DNA of 64,000 nucleotides from Delphinus delphis (taxonomy: Eukaryota > Chordata > Mammalia > Artiodactyla > Delphinidae). The stretch spans positions 62,432,080-62,496,079 of the forward strand of contig NC_082694.2 of NCBI RefSeq assembly GCF_949987515.2, written 5' to 3'. Below are positions 35,958 to 49,379 of the stretch, in pieces (positions within the stretch are counted from its first letter, which is position 1; each line of letters opens with the position of its first letter). The notes under the pieces are model-generated. The model was not told the DNA's origin, searched no databases, and was given only the letters and a program-made list of their open reading frames with translations. Both the position numbers and the translations under genes were made by a program.

Positions 35958-36836
35958 ATGAAAAGGCAGAGGGCTGTGTACCAGATGAAGGAACAAGATA
36001 AAACCCCAGAAAAACAACTAAATGAAGCGAAGATAGGCAACCTTCCAGAAAAAGAATTCAGAATAATGATAGTGAAGATGATCCAGGACCTCCCTCGGAA
36101 AAAGAATGGAGGCAAAGATTGAGAAGATGCAAAAATGTTTAACAAAGACCTAGAGGAATTAAAGAACAAACAAACAGAGATGGACAATACAATAACTGAA
36201 ATGAAAACTACACTAGAAGGAATCAATAGCAGAATAACTGAGGCAGAAGAATGGATAAGTGACCTGGAAGACAGAATGGCAGAATTCAGTGCTGTGGAAC
36301 AGAATAAAGAAAAAAGACTGAAAAGAAATGAAGACAGCCTAAGAGACCTCTGGGACAACATTAAATGCATCAACATTCACATTAGAGAGAAAGGGCCTGA
36401 GAAAATATTTGAAGAGATTATACTCAAAAACTATCCTAACACGGGAAAGGAAATAACTATCCAAGTCCAGAAAGTGCAGAGAGTCCCATACAGGATAAAC
36501 CCAAGGAGAAACATGCAAAGGCACATAATAATCAAACTGACAAAAATTAAAGAAAAATTATTGAAAGCAGCAAGGGAAAAACGACAAATAACATACAAAG
36601 GATCTCCCATAAGGTTAACAGCTGATTTCTCAGCAGAAACTCTACAAGCCAGAATGGAGTGGCATGATACACTTAAAGTGATGAAAGGGAAGAAGCTACA
36701 ACCAAGATTACTCTACCCAGCAAGGATCTCATTCAGATTCAATAGAGAAATCAAAAGCTTTACAGACAAGCAAAAGCTAAGAGAAAACAGCACCACCAAA
36801 CCAGCTGTACAACAAATGCTAAAGGAACTTCTCTAA
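35958..36836 (+). pseudogene. L1-C ORF1, one frameshift
   Basis: Start ATG is at 35958 (MKRQRAVYQMKEQDK) and the stop TAA at 36834-36836. The N-terminal part is open to about 36110. A small length change near 36095-36130 puts the remaining 233 codons (36135-36836) in another frame. That second part is continuous and holds the coiled coil, RRM and C-terminal domain (LLYPARISFRFNREIKSF). The RRM core lacks the GVPEEEEK stretch seen in L1-A, through an in-frame loss. Confidence 0.9.
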
Positions 36837-36894
36837 GTGGGAAACACAAGAGAAGAAAAAGACCTACAAAAAGAAACCCAAAACAGTTAAGAAA

Positions 36895-39800
36895 ATGGTC
36901 ATAGGGACATACATATTGATAATTATCTTAAACGTGAATGGATTAAATGTTTAAGGTAATTATCTTAATTACCTTGTCTCTCCAACCAAAAGGCACAGGC
37001 TTGCTAAATGGATACAAAAACAAGACCCATCTATATGCTGTCTACAAGAGACCCACTTCAGACCTAGGGACATACAGACTGAAAATGAGGGGATGGAAAA
37101 AGATATTCCATGCAAATGGAAATCAAAAGAAAGCTGGAGTAACAATACTCATATCAGATAAAATAGACTTTAAAATAAAGAATGTTACAGGAGACAAGGA
37201 AGGACACTACATAATGATCAAGCGATCAATCCAAGAAGAAGATATAACAATTATAAATATATATGCACCCAACATAGGAGCACCTCAATATATAAGGCAA
37301 CTGCTAACAGCTATAAAAGAGGAAATCGACAGTAACACAATAATAGTGGGAGACTTTAACACCTCACTTACACCAATGGACAGATCATCCAAAATGAAAA
37401 TAAATAAGAAAACAGAAGCTTTAAATGACACAACAGACCAGACGGATTTAATTGATATTTATAGGACATTCCATACAAAAACAGCAGATTACACTTTCTT
37501 CTCAAGTGCGCGCGGAACATTCTCCAGGATAGATCACATCTTGGGTCACAAATCAAGCCACAGTAAATTTAAGAAAATTGAAATCATATCAAGCATCTTT
37601 TCTGACCACAACGCTATGAGATTAGAAATGAATTACAGGGAAAAAACGTAAAAACACAAACACATGGAGGCTAAAAAATACATCACTAAATAACCAAGAG
37701 ATCACTGAAGAAATCAAAGAGGAAATCAAAAAATACCTAGAGACAAATGACAATGAAAACACAAAGAGCCAAAACCTTTGGGATGCAGCAAAAACACTGG
37801 TAAGAGGGAAGTTTATAGCTATACGAGCCTACCTCAAGAAACAAGAAAAATCTCAAATAATCAATCTAACATTACACCTAAAGGAACTAGAAAAAGAAGA
37901 ACAAACAAAACCCAAAGTTAACAGAAGGAAAGAAATCATAACGATCAGAGCAGAAATAAATGAAATGGAAACAAAGAAAACAATAGCATATATCAATAAA
38001 ACTAAAATCTGGTTCTTTGAGAAGATAATCAAAATTGATAAACATTTAGCCAGACTCATCAAGAAAAAGATGGAGAGGATTCAAATCAGTAACATTAGAA
38101 ATGAAAACGGAGAAGTTACAACAGACACCACAGAAATACAAAGCATCCTAAGAGACTACTACAAGCAACTCTATGCCAATAAAATGGATAACCTGTAAGA
38201 AATGGACAAATTCTTAGAAAGGTATAACCTTCCAAGACTGAACCAGGAAGAAATAGAAAATATGAACAGACCAATCACAAGTAATGAAATTGAAACTGTG
38301 ATTAAAAATCTTCCAACAAAAATTCCAGGACCAGATGGCTTCACAGGTGAATTCTATCAAACATTTAGAGAAGAGCGAACACCTATCCTTCTCAAACTCT
38401 GCCAAAAAATTGCAGAGGAAAGAACACTTCCAAAGTCATCCTATGAGGTCACCATCACCCTGATACCAAAACCAGACAAAGATACTACAAAAAAAGAAAA
38501 TTACAGACCAATATCACTGATGAATATAGATGCAATAATTCTCAACAAAATACTAGCAAACAGAATCCAACAGCACATTAAAAGGATCATTCACCATGAA
38601 CAAGTGGGATTTATCCCAGGGATGCAAGGATTCTTCAATATATGTAAATCAATCAAAGTGATACACCATGTTAACAAATCGAAGAAGAAAAACCATATGA
38701 TCATCTCAATAGATGCAGAAAAAGCTTTTGACAAAATTCAACACCCGTTTATGATAAAACCTCTCCAGAAAGTGGGCATAGAGGGAACCTACCTCAACAT
38801 AATAAAGGCCATATATGAGAAACACACAGCAAACATCATTCTTAATGGTGAAAAACTGAAAACATTTCCTCTAAGATCAGGAATAAGACAAGGATGTCCC
38901 CTCTGACCACTATTATTCAACATAGTTTTGGAAGTCCTAGCCATGGCAATCAGAGAAGAAAAAGAAATAAAAGGAATACAGATTGGAAAAGAAGTAGTAA
39001 AACTGTCACTGTTTGCAGATGACATGGTACTATACATAGAGAATCCTAAAGATGCCACAAGAAAACTACTAAGCTAATCAATGGATTTGGTAAAGTTTCA
39101 GGATAGAAAATGCACAGAAATCTCTTGCATTCCTACACAATAATGATGAAAAATCTGAAAGAGAAATTAAGGAAATACTCCCATTTACCACTGCAACAAA
39201 AAGAATAAAATACCTAGAAATAGACCTACCTAGGGAGACAAAAGACCTGTATGCAGAAAACTATAAGACACTGATGAAAGAAGTTAAAGATGATACCAAC
39301 AGATGGAGAGATATACCATGTTCTTGGATTGGAAGAATCAATATTGTGAAAATGACTATACTACCCAAAGCACTCTACAGATTCAGTGCAATCCCTATCA
39401 AATTACCAATAGCGTTTATTACAGAACTAGAACAAAAAATCTTAAAATTTGTATGGAAACACAAAATACCCCGAATAGCCAAAGCAGTCTTGAGGAAAAA
39501 ATAACAGAGCTGGAGGAATCAGACTCCCTGACTTCAGACTATACTACAAAGCTACAGTAATCAAGACAATATGGTACTGGCACAAAAACAGAAACATAGA
39601 TCAATGGAACAAGATAGAAACCAGAGATAAACCCACGCACCTATGGTCAACTAATCTATGACAGAGGACGCAAGAATATACAATGGAGAAAAGACAGTCT
39701 CTTCAATAAGTCGTGCTGGGAAAACTGGGCAGCTACATGTAAAAGAATGAAATTAGAACACTCCCTAACACCATATACAAAAATAAACTCAAAATGGATT

Positions 39801-40727
39801 AGAGACCTAAATGTAAGACCAGACACTATAAAACTCTTAGAGGAAAACATAGGAAGAACACTCTCTGACATAAATCACAGCAAGATCTTTTTTGATCCAC
39901 CTCTTAGAGTAATGGAAATAAAAACAAAAATAAACAAGTGGGACCTAATGAAACTTCAAAGCTTTTGCACAGCAAAGGAAACCATAAACAAGAAAAAAAG
40001 ACAACCCTCAGTTGGGAGAAAATATTTGTAAATGAATCATCTGACAAAGGATTAATCTCCAAAATATATAAACAGCTCATGCCACTGAATATTAAAAAAA
40101 CAAACAACCCAAATCAAAAATGGGCTGACGACCGAAACAGACATTTCTCTAAAGAAGACATACAGATGGCCAAGAAACACATGAAAAACTGCTCAACATC
40201 ACTAATTATTAGAGAAATGCAAATTAAAACTACAATGAGGTATCACCTCACACCAGTTAGAATGGGCATCATCAGAAAATCTACAAACAACAAATGCTTG
40301 AGAGGGTGTGGAGAAAAGGGAACCCTCCTGCACTGTTGGTGGGAATGCAAATTGATACAGCCACTATGGAGAACAGTATGGAGGTTCCTTAAAAAAACTA
40401 AAAATAGAATTACCATATGATCCAGCAATCCCACTACTAGGCATATCCCCAGAGAAAACCATAATTCAAAAAGACACATGCACCCCAATGTTCATTGCAG
40501 CACTATTTACACTAGCCATGTCATGGAAGCAACCTAAATGCCCATCGACAGTCGAATGGATAAAGATGTGGTACATATATACAATGGAATATTACTCAGC
40601 CATAAAAAGGAACTAAACTGAGTCATTTGTAGAGACGTGGATGGGTCTAGAGACTGTCATACAGAGTGAAGTAAGTCAGAAAGAGAAAAACAAATATCGT
40701 ATATTAACGCATACATGTGGAACCTAG
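36895..40727 (+). pseudogene. L1-C ORF2, disrupted
   Basis: Start ATG is at 36895 and the expected stop TAG at 40725-40727. A foldback insertion at about 36950-36980 breaks the N-terminus after LNVNGLN. The endonuclease core (36947-37651) keeps GDFN, RIDHIL and SDHN. The next pieces are 37965-38198 and 38202-38906, with [18 protein letters not shown] and LIPKPDKD. A premature TGA follows GCPL. The RT catalytic FADD lies at about 39016 in another frame. The C-terminal piece (39938-40420) retains the Cys motif [18 protein letters not shown]. There is no single functional frame. Confidence 0.92.
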
Positions 40728-40949
40728 AAAAATGGTACAGATGAACCAGTTTGCAGGGCAGAAATTGAGACACAGATGTAGAGAACAAAGGTATGGACAC
40801 CAAGGGGGGAAAGTGGTGGGGTGGTGGGATGAATTGGGTGATTGGGATTGACATGTATACACTGATGTGTATAAAATTGATGACTAATAAGGACCTGCTG
40901 TATAAAAAAAATAAGATAAAATTAAAAAAAAATAAAAATAAACACATCA

Positions 40950-41330
40950 CATGAGACATAGCCTCTTCACAAACGTTTAGGTGTACAGTAGAGTGTTGGT
41001 AACTATAAGCACAATGTTGTATTGCAGAGGTCTAGAACTTTTGCATCTTGCATGATTGAAACTCTATATCTATTGAACAGCAACTCTCCATGTCCTCTTC
41101 TCCTGAGACCCTGGCAACCACCATTCTACGCTTGGCTTCTAACCTGTATGAGTTCATCTACTTTAGATATCTCAGAGAAGTGGAATCATGCAGTAGTTGC
41201 TTTCCTGTAACTGGCTTATATCACTTACCACCATGTCCACAGGGAGAGTTTATTCATGTTGTAGTATATGACAGGATTACCTTCATTTTATGCCCAAATA
41301 AAATTCCTCCTCCAGTTTTTCTTAAGTCAT
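40950..41330 (-). mobile_element. Ancient L1M fragment
   Basis: The reverse complement of old L1M 3' sequence is recognisable: 'ccctggcaaccaccattcta', 'atctactttagatatctcag', 'agtggaatcatgcagtagtt', 'gtaactggcttatatcactt', 'ttcatgttgtagtatatgac'. Confidence 0.75.
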
Positions 41331-41394
41331 GATTAACAAAGCACTTACACTTTTCTTATTACAGCTCCTAGTGTTTAAGTATTTGTTCAACTTT

Positions 41395-41525
41395 ATTTTG
41401 TTTACCTATTTGCCTAACTTGCCCTCTTTCTAATTTTAAAACTTACTCAGTTCTGTCTGTTAGTCCTAATATAGTTCTTAGCACACATTAGACAGTCAAT
41501 AAATGGTGTCATATTAATGAGAATC
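41395..41525 (+). repeat. L2 LINE 3' end relic
   Basis: The end reads 'cttagcacacattagacagt' then 'caataaatggtgtcat', resembling L2/MIR-type 3' ends. It is diverged and the family is uncertain. Confidence 0.45.
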
Positions 41526-41747
41526 TTAAGAACATTTTTGGAAGGGAATGTGAGAATAGGCCAGTTTTCTTTAGTCCCTGACAATGAAGTATTTAATGGA
41601 CACCTACTGTGGCTTCAGCATTCACTAAAGGACAATTTATTAGACAGTTCATGACTGTAAACACCTCTATGGAGCAGAAAAGAAAGTGAAATACAAAGCA
41701 ATGGGTGGCACTAGAGTTAAGACTTGGGCTCCAGGTCCCAGATTAGC

Positions 41748-41928
41748 CAGTGTTTTCCATCCTTGCTGCACATTAAGAATTGCCAGCAACATTCAAATAC
41801 ACTTGATAGTTCCCCATTCTAGACCAATATAAATAACAAGCTGTAAAAGGAGTGTGTGTGGTCTGAGCATCAGTTTTTTAAAAAGCTCTCCAGATATTTC
41901 TATTTTAAAGCAAGGGTTAGAACCACAG
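41748..41928 (+). mobile_element. MER20-like hAT MITE
   Basis: The order of motifs fits MER20: 'ttgctgcacattaagaattg' near the left end, 'ttctagaccaatataaataa' in the middle, 'gcatcagttttttaaaaagc' and a right end 'gggttagaaccacag'. Ends resemble cagtg/caytg. No clear TSD remains. Confidence 0.75.
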
Positions 41929-42679
41929 AAACAAAGTGTTGACCAGATATTCAACTTCCCCAAAGTACTCCATCCTTGCTTGGTGGCTAGAGCTGACTCC
42001 TTGATATAAGTGAAGGAGTGGAGTGACATGCTTTGCTCCTAAAAAAATTATTTTAAAAGGCTACAACTAACCATTATTGGGATCAATGGCTTAAAAATAA
42101 TTCTTAGGTGTAGGGAAGTGAGATAATACATACATAGCCGGTGACCAGAAATTGAAACACACTTTTCTCCAGCCTTGGAGTAAATATTGCATTATCAGTG
42201 ATTCAATAATGGACAGAAATCCAAATAATCAATATAAGATTCATATTTCTGGGATGTTGACCAAGACACTAGTGGAGAGCAACACAAGTTTGTTAGAATA
42301 TATGGAATGAATTCAGGTAGAGAGAAATCAAACAAATAAACAAAAGTACCTCCTGTCTAACCTAAGCTTACAAGTAAAATTGAAGAAACACATGATAAAA
42401 TCTAATACAAATATAAATACATTAACAAGAAATATAGCTGCATATTAACAATCATAATTTCAAGTCACTATACGTAAGTTTAAAATAATAATATAGAAGA
42501 TAAAATACTTTCAAGTAAGTTTAAAAATAATTTTCAAAGGGAATAAATTTAGAATAATACTCAACAAAAACAAAAAAAAATATGTCTTTCAGACGTTGGT
42601 AACATAAGAACAAATTGCTATAATAAATAACCAAGTATAACATCTCAAAGTGAAAAACAATTGTCATTTAGTTTAAAAA
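41929..42679. other. Anonymous AT-rich sequence
   Basis: No gene recognised. Parts may belong to the L1M relic that follows. Confidence 0.4.
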
Positions 42680-43970
42680 TATTCTCAGTAGATATGATTG
42701 ATTCCAGATTGAACACGTTGAAAAGACATTTAGTGAACTGATAAATTTACTGAGGAAATCATCCAGAAGCTAGCATAGAAGGATAAAATTAAATGGGAAA
42801 TATGAAAGAAAGGTTTAGAGATCTGAAGAACAGGCAGATTGAAAGGCTCACCACTTGTTAAAAGTTCAGAAGAATAGAAGACAATGGAAAGTGGAGAACC
42901 ATTATGTGAAGAGAATTTTATAGAAGGGAAGATCAGAATTTTGAAATTGAAAAGTCTATCAAATATCTATCAGGATAAAGGAAATAGCTCCATATCTGGA
43001 CTCATAATAATAAAATATGTAACATTAAGAATAAAAAAAAATATGAAAACTCTCAGGAATAAGAGCCTATAATAAAATTTAAATTGAAAACAGACTTCTG
43101 ATGGATAAAAATAAAGAAATATCCTCAAGTGCTAAGGTAACTCATCTGTCAGCCTAAAATTCTATAGTCAGCTAAACTATCTCTGAAGAAACTAAAAAAA
43201 AAAGACATTTGCACACATACATAAGCTATGAGAATGTATCACATAAACCATCACAGAATGAATTACTAAAGAATTTATTTAAACAGAAAAAAGCACACTG
43301 AGAGGGAAAGTATGACGAAAAAGAAATGGCGTACATAAAACTGAAAACAAAAAAGTATATATTATATATATGTGTGTGCACATATATACATACACATAAA
43401 AATCATATACAAATTATGTATATGTAAAGCAATTATATACAACTTTTGCATATACATATGTACACAATTATACACATAAATATTATATAATAATATATAT
43501 ACGTCTTACTAAACTGTATTCTATAAGAATAGCATAATGTTGATACCAAACATACCAAAAGAAAACCCTTAATCATACAAAAAATATAAAGATTAACATC
43601 AGTGAATAAAAATTCTAGTCATATATTAGAACCATATTGGGTTTATCTCAGCAATTAAGAAATCCATCTTATTAACATATTAAAAAAGGGAAATAAAAAC
43701 ATCTTGATATATGCAGAAAAAAGCATTTAATTAAGTTCAATTCTTATTTGCAATGAAAAAGGAATCCTCTATCAGACTAGAAATAGATAGGAACTTTATT
43801 ACGAAACCTCATGAAGCGGATATATGGAAATTCAATAGCAAATATACCTAATGGGAAAACTTTAGAAGACCTTTGGAAATTATCATAAAGAAATGATGGA
43901 TGCCTACTACCACCTCCACTCTTCAACATTGTACTAGAGATAAAGATTTTGGAAATAAGATACTAATTTG
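42680..43970 (+). mobile_element. Ancient L1M fragment(s)
   Basis: Two L1M parts can be read on +. An ORF1 C-terminal-like part lies at about 42680-43300 (for example 'cctaaaattctatagtcagc'). An RT-region part lies at about 43620-43970 ('gatatatgcagaaaaaagca', 'ccactcttcaacattgtact', 'agagataaagattttggaaa'). They are separated by an AT/TG-rich simple tract (43360-43500). Both are heavily decayed, with ORF2 between them deleted or unrecognisable. Confidence 0.6.
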
Positions 43971-45764
43971 CTATGGTGAAGCAGCAGGACTCATGGGATA
44001 TATGCAGAATGCAATTTCATTTTTGCTTCCCTCTGCCTGTACATTTATTCTGTTGTGTCAGTTCTCATTTTGCCAGTGTGTAAAAACTCAGATGGATCTA
44101 TGATTTTTCTGTCACTTTTTGGAAATGCTACCACCCTTCTAAGTCACAAGTCAGTAATTTCAAGAGTCCTTTCCAAAATACACATCAATTTTAATCTCTA
44201 TGCACAGATAACACTTCGGTTAGCTAGGGCTCGTTATAGGTATGCAGGTACTCTTGTAATCCATTCAGGGATAAGGATATAGTTGATCTTTATCTCTTTT
44301 ATGCTCTTATTATTTCTTCTCTTCCTTCATTTAGTTACCCAAAGTTTGTGATCCCACCAGTGTCTAAATGGGAGAAGAGAGGAGGTAATGGGAGTGTGAG
44401 GGTCACACCTGACTGGGAAAATTCATAGCTGGATTTGTGCTCTCTGGACCAGGCAGGAGTTTAAAATTGAGTCTTTCTCTTGAGGGAAGCTTCTATGGGT
44501 GCTTCAGAGGACATTATCTGCAGCATTCAACTTCATTCCTTGTGATAATGAGTAATGTGTTTACTGCTCTATCACTCCTCCCTTGGTTCTTCCTTGGTTT
44601 CATTTTCTTCTTTTCTTAAATTTTCAAATGGATCACTAATACCATTACAGTTGGTCCTTCGGGCAGCATAATAAATGATTCCTTTCAGGCTCTTTCTACT
44701 GCATGTGCCACTTCTATTTTGTGAAACACACTTACGTCCCCTGCCATGAGAAGTGTAGCTATTTCCCAGTGCACTAGAATCAGCCTTCTCTCTGTGTCTC
44801 TGTCTCTTCTTCCTGCCAGCTCAGATTCATTGCCATACATTTATACATTCACACCTTTAGATTCCTCAGGTCCATGTCAAACACTAACACATCACATCCA
44901 GGGGCTGTATATCAAGTTCACTGAGCAGCCTCCATGAAGCTAGCCTCACTAAACTTGAGATAAGCATAATACAACCCATCCTTCTCCTTCAGAAAAGAAA
45001 AATACATAGGAGAATGCATTGAGTACTGACATCATCAGTCTGAAATTTCTCTTGATAAAATAGATTCCTTTTTAAGAACCTACTTTTGATGAAGAAAAAT
45101 GTAAAACACGGTTATTAGGCATGAGATAATGGTGAGGAATACATTTTAGTCTTTCCCACTCCTCATTTCGCCTTCTTCAAGGTACCCCTTAAATAAAGAA
45201 CTACCTTGAGAAAGACAAATTAAAAGGACAAGACATCATTTATCAGGAAAGAGCATTTCTGCCTAATGGCCCCTTGAGTAAAGTGTTTCTTTAGGACATC
45301 ACAGCTCACGTGAAGGCAGATTTAAAGGCCAGGGCATCAGTTAGAAATCCGCAGTCTTGCTGCCTAATCGCTCTTTGTACAGCTTCTTTTAGCAAGATAA
45401 AAGTACCATCAAAATGGAAAATAAGATTTGCCAAACAATTTCAGAACTTCCCTTAGGCCACAATGCTCCATACTGTCAGACACAGCGTTTCTGAGATCCC
45501 GGTAAAGCTGGGAAGGATTACATAATATTTTATATAGTTTGTTGCTATCTGAAATGCTGATTTAAAGAAACAGACATCAGCAATGAACAGTTTAGTACTG
45601 AAACATTTGCCCTGGCAATGATGTTTTAAAAGCAAAGTGACGAAATATGAAAATTTCATTGTTAGGACAGAATGAGCACTAAATATAAAAGAAAAAGTCA
45701 ACATATAGAACTTAATAAAAATTAAAATATACCATTTTTGAAAATATACTGTTAAGGAAATAAA
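43971..45764. other. Anonymous sequence
   Basis: 1.8 kb without a gene or repeat that I can name. Confidence 0.4.
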
Positions 45765-46210
45765 TAAACCACAGACCGGGAGAAAATATTTGCCATGAAT
45801 TTATTTGTCAAAGGACTTGTCTCCTACTTTATTAAGTTTCTACCTCAATAAAATTGAATAATACACAACTATACCTTAGTTGAATGTATGTAATACTATT
45901 TGTACAAACTCAGATATAAGAATAATCTCAGTCTTGCAATACTACTTCTCTCAATGCCACCTAATAGCTGTGATAAAGCTAGCATGGTCACCTCCAAAAT
46001 AAATGAATGGAACTTTAACAACTGGATGACACAGTGTCAAGGAGACAAACAAAAATGTAATTGGAATCTCAGAAGAGAGAAAGAGAATGGCATAGAAAAC
46101 ATAATCAAAGAAATATTGACTGAAAATTTGGTAGATGTGATTAAAAAATCAGCAGACCCAAGAAGTTCAGTGAACTCCAAACCAGACAGATGCATGGAAA
46201 GGCATACATA
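45765..46210 (+). mobile_element. Ancient L1M scraps
   Basis: An ORF2-like piece ('ccacagaccgggagaaaata', 'tttgtcaaaggacttgtctc') at 45765-45830 is followed by an ORF1-like piece at 45985-46210, whose translation includes ENIIKEILTENLVDVIKKSA. The order is reversed relative to an intact L1, so at least two copies or a rearrangement are involved. Confidence 0.55.
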
Positions 46211-48310
46211 GGTACATTATTTATCAAAACCTGACCTCTCGATGACTGTTATATCTGCCTTTTTCACCAGTATACCTGAACAGTAGAAAAAAATATATAC
46301 ACAGTTAATCATGCTTATATCATTATAATTCATAGGATACAGATTTTAAAAGGTCATCATTGCAGCCCATGAATATCCAGTGAAGTTGGTGAATTCCCTA
46401 AGGAAGAGGGATTAGATAAAGAGAAATCTTAGACTTCTTTTTTAATTTAGAGCAAAGTATACAATATAGAATTATAAAATACACGAAGTTGAATGTTTAA
46501 TAATTTAATAAAATTGTGTGTGTTTAGTAATTCTTCTTATGTCTTGAAAGTACTGATTATTTTAAAAACATGAATCTAAAATTTTGTCTCAAGAAATATA
46601 ACAATAAGTTTAGGCTTAGGTAAAATAGAAAAATATGGCATATATGACTTTCATTCTTAATACACTGTCTTTAAACACGATTTTGCTAGTGATTTCTCTG
46701 CATGATTTAATTTTCAATGTAACATAGTCACAACATTTTTAGTGTTTTAAAAACAATACTATAATTTTGTTTTCTACCTCATGCAGAAAAATAGATTATT
46801 TACTAGTACAACAATAAAAGCACAAATATCATTTTGAGATCTAAGTTTGAAATGTAAAAAGAGATGCTCAATTTAACTAAAATCACTCACCTAGAAGTTG
46901 TAGTATGAAAGCTGTGATCAGATTTGATAAGAAAATATAATATATATGACCAAGCAACCAAAAGCAATAACATTCAAGAACATTTAATGTACCAATACTA
47001 ATTTTTCTTCTCAAGTAGTATTAGGGCTCACCTTCAGGGTGACTTACAATACTAAGCACAATATGAATAAAAACTATGATGTGTCCAGATGAAAATCTAA
47101 TATGATCTCAGAAACTATTCAAAAATTTCCCAGCAAGAAAAATTGAAAGCCAATAGGACAGGAACTCAAGGGTCAGTCTTAATGTGGCAAAAATACAAAG
47201 ATGCAAAAATGACTAGAAAGCAAATTCCCTAAGGGTTGTTGATACAGATAAACCAAGTCCATAGTTCAAGAAAAGGAAAAATCAAGAAAAAATGTTTGTT
47301 ATTTGAAAACAAGTTAAAAAAAAAAAAACAGAGGGGAAGCAAAAGCATGGAGGTTAAACTCTCACTACTGCTTAAAAGAAGGAAGTCACAAGAGTACATC
47401 ATCATCACTCGAATCACAGAAACTTGCCAGATAAGATACAAAATCTGAGATAAGAAAATCAAAGAGCTTAGGTTACAAAGAAACCTAAATTAACTATATT
47501 ACAGAAAGTGACAAGCCCTATCTTGGAGAAAAGAGAACCATGGCTTCTTCCATCTTTGTCAGAGAGCTGTTAAGAAGAAAAACCTGTCATAAACAGAAAT
47601 AAAGACAAATATCTAATGAATTTGTTATAGTTGTGTGTTGGTTAGCATGATGGATTAGTATCCTGAGCAGTACCATAGAAAAAAGTTTTTATCTACCTGA
47701 CACATTTCTATCACAGGCCTTCCACATGCATGACATAGTATAATGAAGTGATGAAGACGGGATGCATAGTAAGACAGCTGACAGAATTCACTCTCAGGCA
47801 AAATGAATTTTCCTCCATGAGAATCAAAGTTGTTCTCAAGTTGGGATTCAGGACAGAAATAATCAGAGAAATATCACTGAGACACTCTGAGCCTACTCAC
47901 TGAATTGCTACAACCTTTTGAAACTAAAGTAAGGAAGTAATTTCTTTAGGTGCAGAAAGTAATGGGTGGGACAGGAGAGCAGAAAGAAATTAGCAGAAGT
48001 TCAGAAAACTGGTAGCCAAGCTAAAAGGCAGAGAGAAATCCTCCACAGCTTATAAAGTTGAGGGCTGAGTTGTTAATTGAAAAAGAAGTCGTCTCCAGAA
48101 TATTGTTCATGTTTATATCTCAAGATCTAATAAAATGTCACAATTCTGTCTTCAGAATATTTGAACTTAATAATGAAATTAATCCAAAGTAAATATGCCA
48201 AAAAGCTGACTCATCTCAACTAGAGACTAGATTGACTTAGCACTCCAAACTTGCAGCCTTGAAGAGAAGACATGCTTTTAGTGGGGATATATATTATTTA
48301 CTGCAGTCTC
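46211..48310. other. Anonymous AT-rich sequence
   Basis: 2.1 kb with no recognisable gene. Short A-runs such as 47317-47328 occur. Decayed L1M sequence is possible but I could not align it by eye. Confidence 0.4.
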
Positions 48311-49330
48311 TACAGTTTTCCCATAATGTCTAGCATACAATAAAACATTTACATTTAATGAAGCATGAAAATAGGATCCATGGTCAAGAAAGAAGAAAAT
48401 TAGTGGAGGCAGACCCAGAATTGATACAGATATTCTAATTATCAGAGAGGGGCTTTAAAGTAACTGATAAAAATATTAAAGTATATGTTATAAAAATGGA
48501 AAATCTTAATGAACTTATAAAACATATTCAGCAGAGAGACAGAAGTTTAAAATAGAAAATTGAAATGCTAAAGAAAAAATGATATAAAAATGAAGATCTC
48601 ACTTGAAGTGCTCAATAAAAGACTGGAACCAACATGAGAAAAGATGAATACACCAGAAGGCAAACTGATATAAGAAGAGAAGAAAAAAGTGAAAAATGAG
48701 CAGAGACTTCAATGCTTATGGGACAATATCAAATACCCTAATACAGTCACAGCTGGATTTTCAAAAAGAGGAGAAAAAGAACAAACGGGACAGAAGAAAT
48801 ATTTAAAGAGATTAAGGCTGGGCAGGGGGTGCACACCTTGGCACATTATAGTCAATCTGCTGAAACCAAAGAGAAAGAACACTTATTAAAAGCAGAGAAA
48901 GAGAGGGAAGGAGGAGGGAAAGACAGAAAGAGGGAGAGGGGAAGAGAGAGAGACTGATTTAGAGAAGATACATTATAGAAAACATAAGGTGAGAATGATG
49001 AGAAGGATGAGAATGATGGCTGATTTCTCATCTGAAACAATGGAAGCCAGATATTATTGAAAGATAGACTTAATGTGCTGAAAGAAAAAATAGTCAACCT
49101 AGAATTCTATATACAGAAAAAATATCCTTCACAAATGAAGGCAAAGTAAAAACATTTTCAGACAGTCAATTCTGTAGAGAAGTTATGTGCAGCAGACTTC
49201 ACTACAAGAAATTCCAAAACAAATTCTTCAAGCTAAAGGCATATGAGGAAGACCAATAACTTCAAAGATGCATGAAAAGCAATAGAGAGTATAACTTTTT
49301 TTAGATATAAAGCTACAATGATCATAGCAG
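48311..49330 (+). mobile_element. Ancient L1M, ORF1 region (copy 1)
   Basis: It begins with an L1M leader-like segment ('aatgtctagcatacaataaa') and continues with an ORF1-like RRM region ('tatgggacaatatcaaatac'). A local polypurine block follows (48888-48957), then the ORF1 C-terminal end ('ggctgatttctcatctgaaa', 'cctagaattctatatacaga', 'ttcactacaagaaattccaa'). It is decayed beyond any open frame. Confidence 0.7.
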
Positions 49331-49379
49331 TGTAGTATTTTTTTAAAATGTTGACAAGTAGATAAATGGAATTCCAGTC

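Larger units (their letters stand above)
35890..40936 (+). mobile_element. L1-C: 5'-truncated L1 LINE, plus strand
   Basis: A 5.05-kb L1 starting about 70 nt upstream of ORF1 and running through ORF1, ORF2, the 3' UTR and an A-rich tail. A perfect 13-bp duplication aataaacacatca lies at 35877-35889 and 40937-40949, so the 5' truncation happened at integration. Both ORFs are broken. It inserted next to, or within, an ancient L1M fragment (40950-41330). Confidence 0.95.

Noticed and set aside
35778..36122. Frame starting with a hydrophobic stretch and running into L1-C ORF1, suggesting a fusion protein
   Set aside because: The upstream part is anonymous flank plus TSD, and the frame ends at the ORF1 frameshift. 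It is most simply fortuitous.
45453..45704. 83-codon minus-strand hydrophobic frame
   Set aside because: No family resemblance and short; AT-rich DNA often gives hydrophobic translations by chance.
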